DNA of 64,000 bases from Comamonadaceae bacterium G21597-S1 (GTDB taxonomy: Bacteria; Pseudomonadota; Gammaproteobacteria; Burkholderiales; Burkholderiaceae_C), in the NCBI GenBank assembly GCA_027214345.1, contig JAPWHR010000008.1, positions 62,001 to 126,000 of the forward strand, given 5' to 3'. Both the position numbers and the translations under genes were made by a program. Below, piece after piece: positions 11,842-21,040 of the stretch. Below the pieces are notes generated by a model. It ran no database searches and had not been told where the DNA came from. It saw nothing but the letters and a program-made list of their open reading frames with translations. The stretch's first letter is position 1. Each line of letters starts with the position of its first letter.

Positions 11842-12858
11842 ATGCCAACCAACCACCAGATACTGCTCGACAACCGTCCCCAGGGCGAGGCCGTCGAGAG
11901 CAACTTCAGGCTGGTCACCAGCGAGACGCCGGCCTTGCAGGAGGGGCAGGTGCTGGTGCGCCACCATTACCTGAGCCTCGATCCGTACATGCGCGGTCGC
12001 ATGAACGACGCCAAGAGTTATGCCCAGCCGCAGGCGCTCGGTGAAGTCATGGGCGGCGGTACCGCCGGCGAGGTCGTAGAGTCGCGGTCGTCCAGGTATG
12101 CGGTGGGCGACACGGTCGTCGGCATGGGCGGCTGGCAGGAATATTCGGTCGTGCAGGCCGACCAGCCCGGCGCGATGCGCAAGGTCGATACCACCCACGT
12201 CCCGCTGAGCCACTATCTCGGCGCCGTCGGCATGCCGGGCGTCACGGCCTGGTACGGCCTGACCCAGATCTGCGCCCCCCGGCAAGGCGAAACCGTGGTG
12301 TGCAGCGCCGCGACCGGTGCCGTGGGCAGTGCGGTGGCGGCGCTGGCCAAGGCGCGGGGTTGCCGCGTCGTCGGCATCGCCGGCGGAGCGGAGAAATGCC
12401 GTTACGCGACCGAGGAGCTCGGTTATGACGCCTGCATCGACTACAAGGAACATGCCGACGTGGCGTCCTTGTCCAGGGCCGTGAAGGCGGCCTGCCCGGA
12501 CGGTGTCGACGCCTATTTCGAGAACGTCGGCGGCATGGTGCTCAACGCCGTATTGCCGCGCATGAATGCCTTCGGGCGCATTGCCTTGTGCGGCATGATC
12601 GCCGGCTACAACGGCGAACCGGTGCCGATGGACTATCCGCAACTGCTGCTCACCAACCGCATCAAGCTGCAGGGTTTCATCGTCAGCGAGCACATGGAGC
12701 ACTGGCCTGCGGCCCTCAAGGAGCTGGGCGAACTCGTCGCCAGCGGCAAGTTGCGTCCGCGCGAGAGCATCGCGCAAGGTATTGCCCAGGCGCCGCAGGC
12801 ATTCCTGGGCCTGCTCAAGGGCCGCAACTTCGGCAAGCAGCTGGTCAAGCTGGTGTAG
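11842..12858 (+). CDS. NADP-dependent oxidoreductase, MDR superfamily (prostaglandin-reductase / CurA-like)
   Basis: Zinc-free medium-chain reductase of the leukotriene B4 dehydrogenase / CurA group, 338 residues. Family marks are LSLDPYMRGRM (about residue 46), the NADP-binding AATGAVGSAVAALAKARG (about 156) and YFENVGGMVLNAVL followed by FGRIALCGMIAGYN. These enzymes reduce the double bond of 2-alkenals and enones. The ATG has AGGAG 6 bp upstream. It sits just ahead of aidB on the same strand. Confidence 0.88.
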   Translation: MPTNHQILLDNRPQGEAVESNFRLVTSETPALQEGQVLVRHHYLSLDPYMRGRMNDAKSYAQPQALGEVMGGGTAGEVVESRSSRYAVGDTVVGMGGWQEYSVVQADQPGAMRKVDTTHVPLSHYLGAVGMPGVTAWYGLTQICAPRQGETVVCSAATGAVGSAVAALAKARGCRVVGIAGGAEKCRYATEELGYDACIDYKEHADVASLSRAVKAACPDGVDAYFENVGGMVLNAVLPRMNAFGRIALCGMIAGYNGEPVPMDYPQLLLTNRIKLQGFIVSEHMEHWPAALKELGELVASGKLRPRESIAQGIAQAPQAFLGLLKGRNFGKQLVKLV

Positions 12859-12897
12859 CGGCCACGGCAGGGCGCACCGTCGAACAGGAGGTGGACC

Positions 12898-14538
12898 ATG
12901 GACACACACACGGTATTCAACCAACCCGATGTGCTGGCAGACTATCCGCTGTTCGATGCCAACCACGCGCTGCAGGCGGCGCTGGCCTTCAACGCGCCCG
13001 GCCTCGACACATCGCCATTGCGTGAACTCGGCGTGTTGCTCGGGCGCGCCGACATGCAGGCGCATGCGCGGCTGGCGAATGTGCACACGCCCGAGCTGCG
13101 CAGCCATGACCGCAGTGGCCGGCGCATCGACCAGGTCGAGTTCCACCCGTCGTACCACGCGCTGATGTCCGCCGCCATGGCGGCCGGATTGCACGGCACG
13201 CCCTGGTCCGCACCGGCGGGCAGCCATGCGCATGTGTTGCGCGCGGCGGGATTCATGTTGTTCACCGAACTCGAGCCCTCGGTGTTGTGTCCGATATCGA
13301 TGACCTATGCGGTGGCGCCGGCCTTGCGCGGCAATGCCGCCATCCACGCGGATTGGGAGCAGGGCCTGGCCAGCCGCATCTACGATCCGGCGCCGGCCCC
13401 GTGGCGCGACAAGACCGGCCTGACCATGGGCATGGGCATGACCGAGAAGCAGGGCGGCTCGGACGTGCGCGCCAATACCACGCAGGCCGAGCCGGACGGC
13501 AGCGATGGCTGGGGGGCGCGTTACCGGGTCACCGGCCACAAGTGGTTCATGTCGGCGCCGATGTGCGACGCCTTCCTGATCCTGGCGCAGACGGCGGCCG
13601 GCTTGTCCTGCCTGTTCCTGCCGCGGGTCTTGCCCGACGGCTCGGCGAACCCGATCCGCATCATGCGGCTCAAGGACAAGCTGGGCAACAAGGCCAATGC
13701 CAGCTCGGAGGTCGAGTTCACCGGTGCCACGGCCTGGCTGGTCGGCGAGCAGGGCCGCGGCATACCGCAGATCCTGGCGATGGGCTCGATGACCCGGCTC
13801 GACTGCGCGCTGGGCACCAGCGGACTGATGCGCCAGGCCTTGTCGATCGCGATCGACCACACGGCCCAGCGCAGCGCCTTCGGCAAGCCGCTGCTGGCCC
13901 AACCGCTGATGCGCAACGTGCTGGCCGACCTGGCGCTCGAGAGCGAGGCCGCCTGCGCGCTGGCGCTGCGGCTCGCGCGCACCTTCGATCGGAGCGATGA
14001 TGATCACGAACGCGCGCTGGCCCGCCTGTTGACGCCCGTGAGCAAGTTCTGGATCTGCAAGCGCGGCAGTCACTTCGCGCAGGAGGCGATGGAGTGCCTG
14101 GGTGGCAACGGGTATGTGGAAGAGGGCGGGCATGGCGTGATGGCCCGCATCTACCGCGAGATGCCGCTGAACTCGATCTGGGAAGGATCGGGCAACATCA
14201 TGGCGCTCGACCTGCTGCGCGCCTTGCGACAGGCGGACGCGGCGACGACGCTGGTGCGGGAGTGTGCGCCGGCGCGTGGTTTCCACCCGGCGCTGGACCG
14301 CCTCCTGGCGGGCCTGCCCGATCGCATCGATGCCGCGCCCCCCGAGAGCGAGGTCCGACGGCTCGCGCAGGACATCGCGCTGGCGGTGCAGTCCAGTTTG
14401 CTGGTGCAGACGGCGCCGGAGCCGGTCGCCCGCGCCTTCTGCCAGTCGCGACTGGCTGGGCCGACCGGCCAGGTCTTCGGCTGCCTGGCCGGCGACACCG
14501 ATTTCGACGCCATCCTCGCGCGGGCCCGGCCACGCTGA
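12898..14538 (+). CDS. aidB: AidB-type acyl-CoA dehydrogenase
   Basis: Flavoprotein of the AidB branch of acyl-CoA dehydrogenases, 546 residues against 541 in E. coli. From memory of E. coli AidB, the shared blocks are THTVFNQP at the start, RLANVHTPEL, GMGMTEKQGGSDVRANTT, GHKWFMSAPM, RLKDKLGNKANASSEVEF, the MTRLDCALG region, and EMPLNSIWEGSGNIM. AidB binds DNA and is linked to the alkylation response in E. coli. No Ada-box-like sequence is evident in the 39 bp upstream, and the gene lies in an acyl-CoA operon, so here a metabolic or constitutive role is as likely. Confidence 0.93.
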   Translation: MDTHTVFNQPDVLADYPLFDANHALQAALAFNAPGLDTSPLRELGVLLGRADMQAHARLANVHTPELRSHDRSGRRIDQVEFHPSYHALMSAAMAAGLHGTPWSAPAGSHAHVLRAAGFMLFTELEPSVLCPISMTYAVAPALRGNAAIHADWEQGLASRIYDPAPAPWRDKTGLTMGMGMTEKQGGSDVRANTTQAEPDGSDGWGARYRVTGHKWFMSAPMCDAFLILAQTAAGLSCLFLPRVLPDGSANPIRIMRLKDKLGNKANASSEVEFTGATAWLVGEQGRGIPQILAMGSMTRLDCALGTSGLMRQALSIAIDHTAQRSAFGKPLLAQPLMRNVLADLALESEAACALALRLARTFDRSDDDHERALARLLTPVSKFWICKRGSHFAQEAMECLGGNGYVEEGGHGVMARIYREMPLNSIWEGSGNIMALDLLRALRQADAATTLVRECAPARGFHPALDRLLAGLPDRIDAAPPESEVRRLAQDIALAVQSSLLVQTAPEPVARAFCQSRLAGPTGQVFGCLAGDTDFDAILARARPR

Positions 14539-14573
14539 GTCCGCATCCATTCCCGACACGCTCGACCTCTGCC

Positions 14574-15512
14574 ATGACCGAACCGATCCTGCACCACTAC
14601 CCCAAGTCCCCGTTCGCCGAGAAGGTCCGGCTCGTGCTGGGCTACAAGAAACTGGCCTGGCAATCGGTCCACATCCCGATGGTCATGCCCAAGCCCGACC
14701 TGCTGGCGCTGACCGGCGGATACCGCAAGACGCCGGTGCTGCAGGTCGGCGCCGACATCTATTGCGACACCGCATTGATCTGCGACGTGCTCGAGCACCT
14801 GCAGCCCGAGCCGACGCTGTATCCGGCGCGCGACAAGGGCATGGCACGGGTGCTGGCCCAATGGGCCGACACCACGCTGTTCTGGACATCGATGGCCTAC
14901 AGCCTGTCGCCCAAGGGAGTGGCGCAGATGTTCGGCACGGCCGGACCCGATGCCGCCAAGGCCTTCGGCGCCGATCGTGCGGCCATGCGCGTGGCCACGC
15001 CACGCATCCGCCCCGGCGATGCGGCCGGCGCCTACAGGTCCTATCTGCGCCGGCTCGCCAATATGCTCGAAGGGCAGGACTTCCTGCTCGGCGCGCAGCC
15101 GTGCGTGGCCGATTTCGCCGCCTACCATGGGCTGTGGTTCACCCGTGTGCAGACCAGCGTCATGGCCGACGTGCTCGATGCGACGCCGGGCGTGCTTGCC
15201 TGGATGGACCGCATGGCCGCCATCGGCCACGCAAGCTGCACGCGCCTGGATGCCGATGCGGCCATCGCACTGGCGGCGCAATCGACCCCTGTGCCCGTCG
15301 ACGACGCGGCATTCCAGGACGATCACGGCATTGCGCTGGGATCGCGGGTGAGCATCTCCGGCAATGATTTCGGACCCGAGCCGACCGAAGGCGAACTCGT
15401 GGCCGCGACCCGGATGCACTACACGCTGCGCCGCAGCGATGCGCGCGCAGGCACCGTGCACGTGCATTTCCCGCGCATCGGCTACGTGCTGCGCGCAGCG
15501 GAGCCGGCATGA
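14574..15512 (+). CDS. Glutathione S-transferase family protein
   Basis: A 312-residue protein with an N-terminal thioredoxin-like GST domain: HHYPKSPFAEKVRLVLGYKKL holds the active-site Ser/Tyr region, and GGYRKTPVLQVGADIYCDTALI is the glutathione-binding cis-Pro and DTALI segment. An all-helical C-terminal part follows (about 95-210, LLGAQPCVADFAAYH). The last 90 residues extend beyond a standard 200-220-residue GST and include a beta-rich EGELVAATRMHYTLRR segment. The ATG follows aidB by 35 bp. Substrate unknown. Confidence 0.82.
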   Translation: MTEPILHHYPKSPFAEKVRLVLGYKKLAWQSVHIPMVMPKPDLLALTGGYRKTPVLQVGADIYCDTALICDVLEHLQPEPTLYPARDKGMARVLAQWADTTLFWTSMAYSLSPKGVAQMFGTAGPDAAKAFGADRAAMRVATPRIRPGDAAGAYRSYLRRLANMLEGQDFLLGAQPCVADFAAYHGLWFTRVQTSVMADVLDATPGVLAWMDRMAAIGHASCTRLDADAAIALAAQSTPVPVDDAAFQDDHGIALGSRVSISGNDFGPEPTEGELVAATRMHYTLRRSDARAGTVHVHFPRIGYVLRAAEPA

Positions 15513-15555
15513 GCCGGCCGCATCCATGCCGCTGGGCACAGCGCAAGGTGTGCCG

Positions 15556-16020
15556 ATGAATCCCGGGGCGGCGGTGCTGGAATGGAACAGCGCATCGCTG
15601 GAGCAACTGCACCCGGCGACCCTGTACGCCATCCTGCAGCTGCGCAGCGCGGTCTTCGTCGTCGAGCAGAATTGCCTGTTCCAGGACCTCGACGGGACCG
15701 ACCATCTGGCGATGCACCTGACCGGTGAACGGCAGGGCGAACTGCTGGCCTATGCGCGGTGTTTTCCGCCCGGCGTGCACTTTCCCGAGATCAGCATCGG
15801 CCGGATCGCGACACGTTTCGATACCCGGGGCACCGGTCTGGGCCACCAGCTGGTGGAGCAGGCGCTGGATCTGGTGCGCCGCATCTGGGGCGCGCAACCG
15901 GTGCGTATCGGCGCCCAGGCCCGATTGAAGGACTTCTATTGCCGGCACGGGTTCGTCGACACCGGTATCGACTATGTCGAGGACGGCATCGACCACGTGC
16001 AGATGCTCAGGACCCCATGA
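15556..16020 (+). CDS. GNAT acetyltransferase, ElaA-like
   Basis: A 154-residue GNAT protein of the ElaA type: LYAILQLRSAVFVVEQNCLFQDLDGTDH near residues 18-45 is the typical ElaA opening. The acetyl-CoA loop region is ISIGRIATRFDTRGTGLGHQLVEQAL, and ARLKDFYCRHGFV is the late alpha/beta element. I chose the ATG with AAGG upstream; an in-frame ATG 30 bp earlier is possible. Substrate unknown. Confidence 0.82.
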   Translation: MNPGAAVLEWNSASLEQLHPATLYAILQLRSAVFVVEQNCLFQDLDGTDHLAMHLTGERQGELLAYARCFPPGVHFPEISIGRIATRFDTRGTGLGHQLVEQALDLVRRIWGAQPVRIGAQARLKDFYCRHGFVDTGIDYVEDGIDHVQMLRTP

Positions 16021-16035
16021 AACCAGGAGACCACC

Positions 16036-16944
16036 ATGATCGATGATTTCAAGAACAAGACCGCCGTGCTGACAGGTGCAGGCTCCGGCTTCGGCCTGGA
16101 ATGCGCGCGCATCGGCGCCAGGCTGGGCATGAACCTGGTGCTGGCCGACGTGCAGCAGGATGCGCTGGACCGCGCGCGGGACGAAATGCAGGCCGCCGGT
16201 GCCCAGGTGCTGGCCTGCCGGCTCGACGTGTCCAGGGCCGACGAGGTCGAGGCCCTCGGGCGCGCGGTTGCCGAGCGATTCGGCGCTCCGCATTTGGTGT
16301 TCAACAACGCCGGCGTCGGTGCCGGCGGCCTGATCTGGGAGACCAGTGTCAAGGACTGGGAATGGGTGCTGGGCGTGAACCTGATGGGCGTCGCCCATGG
16401 GGTTCGGGTGTTCACGCCGATGATGCTCGAGGCCGCCGGCGCCGATCCGGCCTGGCGCGGGCACATCGTCAACACCGCCAGCATGGCCGGCCTGCTGGCG
16501 CCGCCCAACATGGGCGTCTATAACGTCAGCAAACACGCTGTCGTGGCCTTGACCGAAACCCTGTACCAGGATCTGTCGCTGGTCACCGACCAGATCAGCG
16601 CCAGCGTGTTGTGTCCGTTCTTTGTTCCCACCGGCATCAGCCAGAGCCATCGCAACCGGCCGGCGGAGTTGTCGGATCAGGCGGGCAAGCCCACGCGCAG
16701 CCAGTTGATCGGCCAGGCCATGAGCGACAAGGCTGTGGGATCGGGCAAGGTGTCGGCCGCCGACGTGGCCCAGCTGGTGTTCGATGCCGTGGCGGCAGAT
16801 CGCTTCTACATCTACAGCCATCCCAAGGCCATCAAGTCGGTGCAGACCCGGCTCGAGGACATCATGCAGGCACGCAACCCGACGGATCCGTTCGCCGACA
16901 AGCCCGAACTTGGCGCGGAACTGCGCAAGGCCTTGCGCGCCTGA
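16036..16944 (+). CDS. SDR family oxidoreductase
   Basis: A second classical SDR in the run, 302 residues. TGAGSGFGLE is the cofactor motif, NNAGVGAGG the structural Asn, NTASMAGLLAPP the catalytic Ser and YNVSKHAVVALTE the Tyr/Lys pair. The C-terminal 60 residues are longer than in the core family and contain FYIYSHPKAIKSVQTRLEDIM, a signature of a common proteobacterial SDR subgroup of unknown substrate. Acidic residues after the second beta strand (ADVQ) suggest NAD rather than NADP. Confidence 0.87.
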   Translation: MIDDFKNKTAVLTGAGSGFGLECARIGARLGMNLVLADVQQDALDRARDEMQAAGAQVLACRLDVSRADEVEALGRAVAERFGAPHLVFNNAGVGAGGLIWETSVKDWEWVLGVNLMGVAHGVRVFTPMMLEAAGADPAWRGHIVNTASMAGLLAPPNMGVYNVSKHAVVALTETLYQDLSLVTDQISASVLCPFFVPTGISQSHRNRPAELSDQAGKPTRSQLIGQAMSDKAVGSGKVSAADVAQLVFDAVAADRFYIYSHPKAIKSVQTRLEDIMQARNPTDPFADKPELGAELRKALRA

Positions 16945-16950
16945 TCGGGC

Positions 16951-16980
16951 GGCTGCGGCTGCGGCTGCGGCTGCGGCTGC
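16951..16980 (+). repeat. Five perfect copies of a GGCTGC hexamer
   Basis: GGCTGC repeats five times without interruption, 6 bp after the SDR stop and directly before a hairpin. In-frame with nothing, it is a simple-sequence tract that could vary in copy number by slippage. Confidence 0.8.
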
Positions 16981-16982
16981 CG

Positions 16983-17001
16983 CGCCCGGCGGTGCCGGGC
17001 G
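16983..17001. terminator. Bidirectional terminator hairpin between convergent genes
   Basis: CGCCCGGC and GCCGGGCG form a perfect 8-bp GC stem with a GGT loop, exactly between the + strand SDR and the stop of the - strand GGDEF/EAL gene. There is no T-run. Confidence 0.5.
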
Positions 17002-19986
17002 TCAATGCACCTGGCGCGAACCCATCTGGTCAAACAGGTCGACCTGGGCCCGGATGTCCTCGGACTTGCCCAGGATGTTGGTGAAACGCAGCAGTTCCTC
17101 GTCCTGGATGAAACTGGCCGACGACTGCGCGGTCAACAACAGGTCCGCCGTCTGCGGACGGGCCACGATGTAGCCCTGGACATAGTTGACGCCGATCTCG
17201 GCCAGCGTCTGCACGGTCGCCGTGTCTTCCGCCCACTCGGCGATGGTCTGCATGCCCAGGTTGCGCGCCAGGTTCACGATGGCCTCGACGATCGCGACAT
17301 TGGCCGGATGGCGGTTCATGTTGACGATGAAACTGCCGTCGATCTTGAGCAGGTCGGCCGGCAACTCCTTGAGATAGGAGAACGAGGTGTAGCCGGCGCC
17401 GAAATCGTCGAGCGCGACTTTTGCTCCGAAGCTGCGCACCCGGTCGATGAAATGGCGGGTGTTGTTGAGATCGTGCAAAGCGACGCTTTCGGTGATCTCG
17501 ATGCACAGGTGGCGGGCGATGTCGGCGTTGGCCGCGAGCATGGCGAACACGTCCTGCATGAACTTCTCGTCGTTCAGCGACGCGCCGCTCAGGTTCATGC
17601 AGACGAAGCGGGTATTGGTCAGGCTGCGCTGGTGCTCGCTGAGCCAGGCCAGCGTGGTCGACATCACCCAGCGGTCGATCACGCCCATGCGGCCGCTGTT
17701 CTCCGCGGCCGCGATCAGGCGGTCGGTCCGTACCAGTTTGCCGTCGCTGTCGCGCATGCGCAGCAGCACCTCGAAGTTCAGCGACTCGTTGGGCGTCTTC
17801 AGCGACATGATCGGCTGCATTTCCAGGTACAGCCCGTCGGTGGCGGCGCTCGACGACAGCAGTTCGACCAGGCGCAGCTCGGCCTCGTGCTGGCGGAAGG
17901 CGTCGGCATTGCGGTCGTAGACCACCAGGCCGTCGTGGTGTCCGCGCTTGGCGTCGCGGCAGGCACGGTCGGCGGTGGACAAGGCGTCCTTGATCGACGT
18001 GCCGGGCATGACTTCGATCAGGCCGATGGATCCGCGCACCGTGAATGCCTTGTCGCCCACGCGGAACGGCGTGCTGCCGATGTTGCGCACGATGCCCTGG
18101 CACACCAGTGAGGCCAGCGCCATCTTGGTATCGGGCAGCACGATCACGAACTCGTCTCCACCGACTCGTCCGATGCGGATCGATCCAGACACCACGTCGG
18201 TGATGCGCCGGCACACCTGCTGCAGCACCTCGTCGCCGGCGCTGTGGCCGTACAGGTCGTTGATCAGCTTGAACCGGTCCAGGTCGAGGTAGGCGAGGGC
18301 GAACGGACGCGCCTTGGGGGTCGTGGCGCTGGCGTCAAGGAACGCGTTCTCGATGCCGCGGCGGTTGAGCACCTTGGTCAGCGGATCGTTGTAGGCCAGG
18401 AAATTCAGGTCTTCGGACGCCCGGGCCTTCTCGGTGATGTCCTGCAGCGAGCCTTCGATGCGCTCGTTGGCCTGCGTGGCCTTGACCAGGTATTTGCGCT
18501 GTTCGCTGCCGTCCGTCGGCTTCTTGCCCTTGATCTCCAGCTCGCCATCGACCCGGCTGTAGACGAAATGGTGCAGCTGCGTCCAGGCACCCTGGTCGAA
18601 ATACAGCTGCCAGGTGTTGCGGCCCGGCGCCAGTACCTGCTCCCCCAGCATGGAGCGCAGCGTCGGATTGGCACTGATGAAGCGGCCCTGCAGGTCCAGG
18701 CTGAACAGGCCGATCGGCATCGCATTGAAGTTGTGTTCCAGTTCCGCCTGCACCTTGATGCGTTGCTGGTGCTCCATGCGCATCTGTTCGGCGATCGCCA
18801 GTGCCGCCAGCAGGCTCGACGACAGCGCCACGGTCACGAAATTGGTGGCGACCACGAACTCCTTGATGCCGGACACCGCGGCGAAGATCTCGGTCAGGCT
18901 CGACAGGAAGGTCACGCCCAGCGAGGCGCCGTACCACATGGCAACCCGGGACTGGGTGCGGGTCAGGATGTTGATCAGGCTGACGGTCATCAGCGACAGG
19001 CCCAGGCCCGTCACGACCCACATCATCGGCAACCACACCTTGTAGGGCAGCAGCAGCGACACGATGATGAAAGGCAGGCAGACCCACTGCGTCATCTGCA
19101 GGGGACGGTTGTACCGGGTCTTGGCCAGTTCGTCGTGGAACAGCGTGCGGTACAGCATCAGCGTCAGCAGGCCGTAGAAGGATACGGTGACGGCACGGCC
19201 GGTCTGCAGCCACTCCGCCGGCAACGTGTGTCCCAGCCACTGGATATCCCATCCTGCCGAAATCGCGCTCATGCGCAAGGTGAGCACCAGCCAGGCGGCA
19301 AACAGCACGTACAGGATCTGGCGGTTGATCCAGGCGGTCATCAGCACGAAGACGGCCAGCACGATCAGGCCGCCGTCGAGCAGGCCGGAGTTGCGGTGGA
19401 ATTCATTGATGGACCGCAGCCAATCCTCGGTGCCCCACAAGGACGCGCTGAGCGTGGCGGGCCCGACGAAGTTGGCGCGGCAGATGGCCGCCTGGGAGGC
19501 ACCCTGCTCCAGCTGCAAGGCGAATCCGGCCTTGGCCAGCGACAGCCGTCCCTTGGCCGCGCTGCGCGTGGCCTCGCCCAGCGGTGCCAGGCCGTTGCGG
19601 TCCCAGCAGGCGATGGCCGATGCATGGCGCGATGGAAACTCGATCGTGGCACTGCGGCTCGAGGCGTCGGCCGGGACGGCCAGGGCAAACCAGATCGGCT
19701 TTTCGGAGCGGCGGGTGTCGAAGCGCGGGACCCAGGGCTGCCGGTCCAGTTGTGCCCCGGCCTGTGCCACGTTCAATTCGCCGGAGGTGTCCAGCAGGAC
19801 CTGGAACCGCATGGGCTGGGAGCCGCCGCCCGCGTATTGGTCGTCCCACAACACGATGGCCGCGATCGACGCCAGGCCGATCGCGATCGGAACCATGTAG
19901 ATGGACAACGCCCACAGCAAGCCATCCATGGCCGCGCCGAAGCGGGGCCACATGCGTGCGTTCCGTGAGTCGATGCGCGCTACCAT
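17002..19986 (-). CDS. 7TM sensor with PAS, GGDEF and EAL domains (c-di-GMP turnover)
   Basis: Inner-membrane c-di-GMP enzyme, 994 residues from the ATG. An in-frame TTG 30 bp upstream is open but falls inside a palindrome, and AAGGA precedes the ATG. Domains: one N-terminal helix, a periplasmic region (about 45-190), about seven transmembrane helices (190-400), a PAS-like segment (about 410-530), GGDEF (about 540-700, intact RVGGDEF) and EAL (about 715-960). The EAL motif reads EVL in NFEVLLRMR, a common active variant, and DDFGAGYTS, KIDGSF and QGYIVARP are present. No RxxD inhibitory site is seen ahead of GGDEF. It could synthesise, degrade or sense c-di-GMP. Confidence 0.9.
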   Translation of the reverse strand: MVARIDSRNARMWPRFGAAMDGLLWALSIYMVPIAIGLASIAAIVLWDDQYAGGGSQPMRFQVLLDTSGELNVAQAGAQLDRQPWVPRFDTRRSEKPIWFALAVPADASSRSATIEFPSRHASAIACWDRNGLAPLGEATRSAAKGRLSLAKAGFALQLEQGASQAAICRANFVGPATLSASLWGTEDWLRSINEFHRNSGLLDGGLIVLAVFVLMTAWINRQILYVLFAAWLVLTLRMSAISAGWDIQWLGHTLPAEWLQTGRAVTVSFYGLLTLMLYRTLFHDELAKTRYNRPLQMTQWVCLPFIIVSLLLPYKVWLPMMWVVTGLGLSLMTVSLINILTRTQSRVAMWYGASLGVTFLSSLTEIFAAVSGIKEFVVATNFVTVALSSSLLAALAIAEQMRMEHQQRIKVQAELEHNFNAMPIGLFSLDLQGRFISANPTLRSMLGEQVLAPGRNTWQLYFDQGAWTQLHHFVYSRVDGELEIKGKKPTDGSEQRKYLVKATQANERIEGSLQDITEKARASEDLNFLAYNDPLTKVLNRRGIENAFLDASATTPKARPFALAYLDLDRFKLINDLYGHSAGDEVLQQVCRRITDVVSGSIRIGRVGGDEFVIVLPDTKMALASLVCQGIVRNIGSTPFRVGDKAFTVRGSIGLIEVMPGTSIKDALSTADRACRDAKRGHHDGLVVYDRNADAFRQHEAELRLVELLSSSAATDGLYLEMQPIMSLKTPNESLNFEVLLRMRDSDGKLVRTDRLIAAAENSGRMGVIDRWVMSTTLAWLSEHQRSLTNTRFVCMNLSGASLNDEKFMQDVFAMLAANADIARHLCIEITESVALHDLNNTRHFIDRVRSFGAKVALDDFGAGYTSFSYLKELPADLLKIDGSFIVNMNRHPANVAIVEAIVNLARNLGMQTIAEWAEDTATVQTLAEIGVNYVQGYIVARPQTADLLLTAQSSASFIQDEELLRFTNILGKSEDIRAQVDLFDQMGSRQVH

Positions 19987-20000
19987 GCGTCCTTGTAGAC

Positions 20001-20017
20001 CTTGGAACCGTTCCAAG
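20001..20017. promoter_or_regulatory. Perfect palindrome just upstream of the c-di-GMP gene
   Basis: CTTGGAAC-C-GTTCCAAG is a 17-bp inverted repeat with one central base, 15 bp upstream of the chosen ATG of the GGDEF/EAL gene. It would sit near the ribosome-binding region or just downstream of the promoter, a position suited to a repressor or an RNA hairpin. Confidence 0.5.
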
Positions 20018-20112
20018 CTGGCGTCAGTCTACGCGGACACAAGGGCAACTCAAAACACTATCACTTCTTTTGGCCGTCCACAACGGCCTAAATGGGCGGT
20101 TTGTTGCGAAAT

Positions 20113-20910
20113 TCAAACAGGGCGGCGGCCCAGCGGGGGGGTGACCCGCAGCATCGGCGCATCCGGGAACAGGCCGCCCAGGCTGGTTTCGCGCTCGACC
20201 TGCACGTCGATATCGCTGTGATGGGTATGCACGAAGAACTTGAGCAAGGGGTGCTGGGCCTCCGTCCAGCGCTGTGCGCCGGTCTCGATCTCGAATCCCA
20301 GCACGCGGTGCGGGATGTTGTTGCCATGGCGCATCGGGATGAAGCCTTGCTCCGGATACAGGTCCTCGAACATCAGCTGGTCGTACTGGCGATCGAGCGG
20401 CGCGCGTGCGGCGACGATGGCCCAGTCGATGCCGTCCTGCTCGCAATACTGGAATGCGGCCTTGATCAGCACGATCTTGACCAGGCGGCCGATGGTGCCA
20501 CCCACAATGCCCAGGCGGCTCACCTCGGCCAGCGGACGGTCGCGCAGCCAGCGCGGCAAGGTCACCGACTGCTCGACCTTCAGCGGCATGTAGGCATTGG
20601 TCTGGATGCGCAAGGTGCCGATCGGGGCGCCATCGAGCTTGGATTCGGCCAGCAGGACCGCAACGCCGGGCTCGCTGTCGATGGCCTCCGGTGTGCGCAG
20701 CTTCTCACCGAACTCCGGCATGTGCCGTCCATAGGCCTCGGCCCGGATGCTGACCGCCTTGGACAAGGCCGCGTCGTCACGCACCACACGAACCGTGAAC
20801 GGCAGACGCTCCTCGGTCATCCGGGGTTGCTCGCTGGACAGGGTCGCCGGCGGCAGATCGGCGACGGGAATGTGGCGGGGCGGGGCGGAGAAGCGCGACG
20901 GTTGGATCAT
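20113..20910 (-). CDS. FeeM-like N-acyl amino acid synthase / autoinducer-synthase-fold acyltransferase
   Basis: A 265-residue GNAT-fold protein resembling the FeeM / acyl-homoserine-lactone-synthase group. Recognisable parts are FTVRVVRDDAALSKAVSIRAEAYGRHMPE (about 37-66), LLAESKLDGAPIGTLRIQTN, PLAEVSRLGIVGG (core acyl-binding strand) and DWAIVAARAPLDRQYDQLMFEDL. Such enzymes join acyl-ACP chains to amino acids or related amines. A Pro-rich N-terminal 35 residues precedes the domain. It is 126 bp upstream of the c-di-GMP gene on the same strand. Product is unknown and no LuxR-type receptor is nearby. Confidence 0.65.
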   Translation of the reverse strand: MIQPSRFSAPPRHIPVADLPPATLSSEQPRMTEERLPFTVRVVRDDAALSKAVSIRAEAYGRHMPEFGEKLRTPEAIDSEPGVAVLLAESKLDGAPIGTLRIQTNAYMPLKVEQSVTLPRWLRDRPLAEVSRLGIVGGTIGRLVKIVLIKAAFQYCEQDGIDWAIVAARAPLDRQYDQLMFEDLYPEQGFIPMRHGNNIPHRVLGFEIETGAQRWTEAQHPLLKFFVHTHHSDIDVQVERETSLGGLFPDAPMLRVTPPLGRRPV

Positions 20911-21040
20911 GATGACGTCCTTTAGACAATTGGGTGGATTGACTCGGCAGGTAGGCAGTGACGCCCTTGTAAAGAAATGTAGGCTTCGGGGCCGCTTCTG
21001 CTAAGTCGCCGTTTGTCTCGATCGTCTGTAGGAAGTCTCC

